Of a stretch of 42,329 nucleotides of DNA, positions 40,742-42,329 are shown in pieces. The notes beneath the pieces were generated by a model that saw nothing but the letters and a program-made list of their open reading frames with translations, ran no database searches and had not been told where the DNA came from. The stretch's first letter is position 1, and each line of letters starts with the position of its first letter. The stretch is taken from NCBI GenBank assembly GCA_001777575.1, contig MFEL01000007.1:1-42329 (forward strand), given 5' to 3'. Position numbers and translations under genes: made by a program. The DNA is from Candidatus Doudnabacteria bacterium RIFCSPHIGHO2_01_FULL_46_24 (GTDB lineage Bacteria > Patescibacteriota > Doudnabacteria > UBA920 > O2-02-FULL-48-8).

Positions 40742-40839
40742 ATGGCTTACAGAATAAACTCTTTTATACGAAAGGCGGTTTCATAGACTAGCTGCATTTT
40801 TTGCGGTTAAGTTTAGGAGCCCGCCGAAAGGCGGTTTTT
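40742..40839 (+). promoter_or_regulatory. Leader with mutually exclusive stems and a 14-codon ORF
   Basis: CCGCC (40821-40825) can pair with GGCGG at 40830-40834 (terminator, T-run 40835-40839) or with GGCGG at 40774-40778 (antiterminator). A 14-codon ORF (MAYRINSFIRKAVS, 40742-40786) covers the upstream GGCGG, so translation could decide which stem forms. Alternatively this is a ~140-nt stable RNA. No ribosome binding site is visible. Confidence 0.4.
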
Positions 40840-40845
40840 GATTGC

Positions 40846-41151
40846 TTCCAGAGTTTATTGCTCCACCGAATAATCTGATATAGGCGGTTCTTAAAGCGAG
40901 CAGTGTATTGTGGAAGTAACCCCGACGGCCAGTCGGGGTAAACGGCTAGCAGCTTAACAATTTAGTTCAAAGTCATCTTTATAGTCCAGTGCTTCGCACT
41001 GTAAATTTTCAATGATCAAGTATCAATGATCAATTAATTTTCAAGAATCAATTTTCAATTGAAAATTGCGCGTAGCGCTGGAGAAACCAAGTCCTCGTCA
41101 TGTAAAACGGGGCAATAAGCAGTTAGTAACCACTAATTGCTAGTCAAAAAG
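40846..41151 (+). other. Gene-free 23S leader with boxA-like site and hairpins
   Basis: No gene is seen. GCAGCTTAACAATTTA (40949-40964) resembles the rrn boxA antitermination site. Hairpins: ACCCCGAC-GGCCA-GTCGGGGT (near 40919-40939), CAGTGC-TTC-GCACTG (near 40990-41002) and GCAGTTAGT-AACC-ACTAATTGC (near 41120-41141). A 7-nt-phased array lies at 41010-41060. Confidence 0.6.
41010..41060. repeat. 7-nt-phased array in the 23S leader
   Basis: TCAATGA, TCAAGTA, TCAATGA, TCAATTA in 7-nt phase, then looser TTTTCAA/GAATCAA units ending in the palindrome TTTTCAATTGAAAA. Confidence 0.75.
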
Positions 41152-41382
41152 AATTAAACAACTAAGAGTGTATGGTGGATGCCTTGGCAGTTTAAGCCGA
41201 TGAAGGACGCAGCAGCCGGCGATACGCTTCGGTGAGGTGGCAAGCAACCTTTGACCCGGAGATTTCCGAATGGGGCAACCTATATGCTGGAAGAGCATAT
41301 GTCTTTGTACCGTGGTGGTATGAAGAACGGGAACCGCGTGAAGTGAAACATCTCAGTAACGCGAGGAAAAGAAACGAAGGGC

Positions 41383-41425
41383 ATACTCTGTTTGAATTTT
41401 TGATATTGAAATTCAAACAGGGTAT
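41383..41425 (+). repeat. 23S insertion 1: long AT-rich hairpin
   Basis: ATACTCTGTTTGAATTT pairs with AAATTCAAACAGGGTAT around a short loop; it extends a helix between AAAAGAAACGAA and the conserved CCCCCAGTAG. Confidence 0.75.
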
Positions 41426-41483
41426 TGTCATATTCCCCCAGTAGTGGCGAGCGAACGGGGAACAGCCCAAACTAACTTTGTGT

Positions 41484-41526
41484 CCCAGCCCCAGTTTCTT
41501 TGCGAAAGCAAAAAACTGGGGCTGGG
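41484..41526 (+). repeat. 23S insertion 2: CCCAGCCCC hairpin
   Basis: CCCAGCCCCAGTTT pairs perfectly with AAACTGGGGCTGGG, with an inner TTTGC-GAA-GCAAA stem. Confidence 0.85.
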
Positions 41527-41769
41527 TAAAGCTTACAGGCGTTGCAAGGATTAGGGTAACAACATCAATTCGTTTGATCGCTGTAACGATCAAGAAGATC
41601 AATGTGAGTTGTCTAGCCGAATGGCCCTGGAACGGCCAGCCAAAGAGCGTGAAAGCCGCGTAGCGCGAAAGACCTCTAATATCTTCTGAGTTGGTTGTTA
41701 AGTACAACTAGACACGTGAAATCTAGTTGGAATTTGTGTCGACTACGACATAAGGCTAAATACTTAAAC

Positions 41770-41810
<41 letters not shown>

Positions 41811-41869
41811 CAGCCCGGTGAGGGCGATGAAATAGAATCTGAAACCATACACTTACAATCGAGTGGGAG

Positions 41870-41972
41870 CCCAGCCCCACTTTTGTCGGATATCGTTTGT
41901 TGCGATGAATTTTGTCTAACTAATTGACATTATTTGTTTCGATAAATGCAATCGGTCAAAAGTGGGGCTGGG
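41870..41972 (+). repeat. 23S insertion 3: CCCAGCCCC hairpin with ~70-nt loop
   Basis: CCCAGCCCCACTTTTG pairs perfectly with CAAAAGTGGGGCTGGG. The outer ten bases match insertion 2 and the hairpin beside pilin 2. The loop is AT-rich without an ORF. Confidence 0.85.
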
Positions 41973-42076
41973 TGACCGCGTGCCTATTGAAGAATGACCC
42001 AACGAGTTAGAGGTACGTTGCTTACTTAAGCCATACTCATGGCGAAGGTAAAGTGAAAGCGAGCGTTAATAGCGCG

Positions 42077-42170
42077 AAAAAAGATTAAAGATAAAAGAGT
42101 AAAATGAAAAATATTTGTGTGCTTCGCACTCAATTATTTTAATCTTTTCTCTTTAAATTTTAATCTTTTA
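42077..42170 (+). repeat. 23S insertion 4: paired 7-nt-phased arrays
   Basis: Left arm AAAGATT, AAAGATA, AAAGAGT, AAAATGA. Right arm TTTTAAT, CTTTTCT, CTTTAAA, TTTTAAT, CTTTTA. The arms are complementary and close on a loop holding GTGC-TTC-GCAC. Same architecture as the arrays in the PilV- and PilW-like leaders. Confidence 0.8.
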
Positions 42171-42329
42171 GGTAGCGTGCCCTAAACCCGAAACCCGGTG
42201 AGCTACCCTTGGTCAGGATGAACGCGGTGTAACAACCGCGGGAGGTCCGAACGCTAGTATGTTGCAAAATACCGCGATGAACTGAGGGTAGGGGAGAAAT
42301 TCCAATCGAACTGGGTAATAGCTGGTTCT

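Noticed and set aside
41192-41707. 171-codon minus-strand ORF in the 23S region
   Set aside because: Lies wholly antisense to conserved 23S rRNA.

Overview
The window runs from the last ~190 nt of a 16S rRNA gene (left edge) to the first ~820 E. coli-equivalent positions of a 23S rRNA gene (right edge), both on the + strand. About 40 kb of ordinary protein-coding DNA lies between them. The classical spacer tRNAs, Ile(GAT) and Ala(TGC), survive in the correct order inside this stretch. It looks like a bacterial rRNA operon that has been pulled apart: 16S has its own terminator, and a consensus promoter, a leader and a boxA-like site precede 23S. The compact genome style, the intron in 16S, the expanded 23S helices, the type IV pilus locus and the many large surface proteins fit a member of the Candidate Phyla Radiation (Patescibacteria). 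I cannot place it more precisely. TAA, TAG and TGA are all used as stops, so the code is standard (table 11).

Layout. 1-976: 16S 3' end split by a group I intron carrying a LAGLIDADG endonuclease. 977-4800: small single-gene units (GNAT acetyltransferase, a Cys-rich mini-protein, cold-shock protein, ZIP metal transporter, DUF1003 protein, a sortase relic). 4860-6135: the two tRNAs, each nested between tRNA-like halves and inverted repeats, plus a decayed GIY-YIG gene. 6146-8403: alpha/beta hydrolase, a small hypothetical protein, a CofE-like gamma-glutamyl ligase. 8400-17181: type IV pilus operon (pilM-N-O-P-like, pilB, degenerate receiver, pilT, pilC, two pilins, pilD) behind a consensus promoter. 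17167-19740: promoter, T-box leader, 74-aa ORF and trpBA. 19787-22700: anchored proteins, a nucleotidyltransferase and two paralogous lipoproteins with duplicated divergent promoters. 22746-31153: two giant modular secreted proteins followed by four minor (pseudo)pilins, probably a pilus-tip or adhesin module. 31159-36824: LysM protein, DNA ligase, second CofE-like ligase with an ATP-grasp partner, an ECF-S-like membrane protein and a DHFR/RibD-like reductase, possibly a folate-type cofactor salvage set. 36810-40660: VapBC-like toxin-antitoxin, a transglycosylase-like gene broken by one in-frame TAA, a KGG-repeat/HTH protein and a phosphoribosyltransferase-like protein. 40671-42329: 23S promoter, leader and 23S 5' part with four insertions.

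The most unusual signal is a dispersed family of degenerate arrays with a 7-nt period, often arranged as two facing arms that can form a hairpin. They sit in the cleaved leader peptides of several prepilins, in pilD and ligA, at the start of a secreted protein, in the 23S leader and inside 23S rRNA itself. A second shared palindromic hairpin (core CCAGCCCC) occurs beside a pilin gene and twice inside 23S. Genes also fall into two styles: operon genes with weak ribosome binding sites, and self-contained cassettes with a strong GGAGG site and a private terminator.
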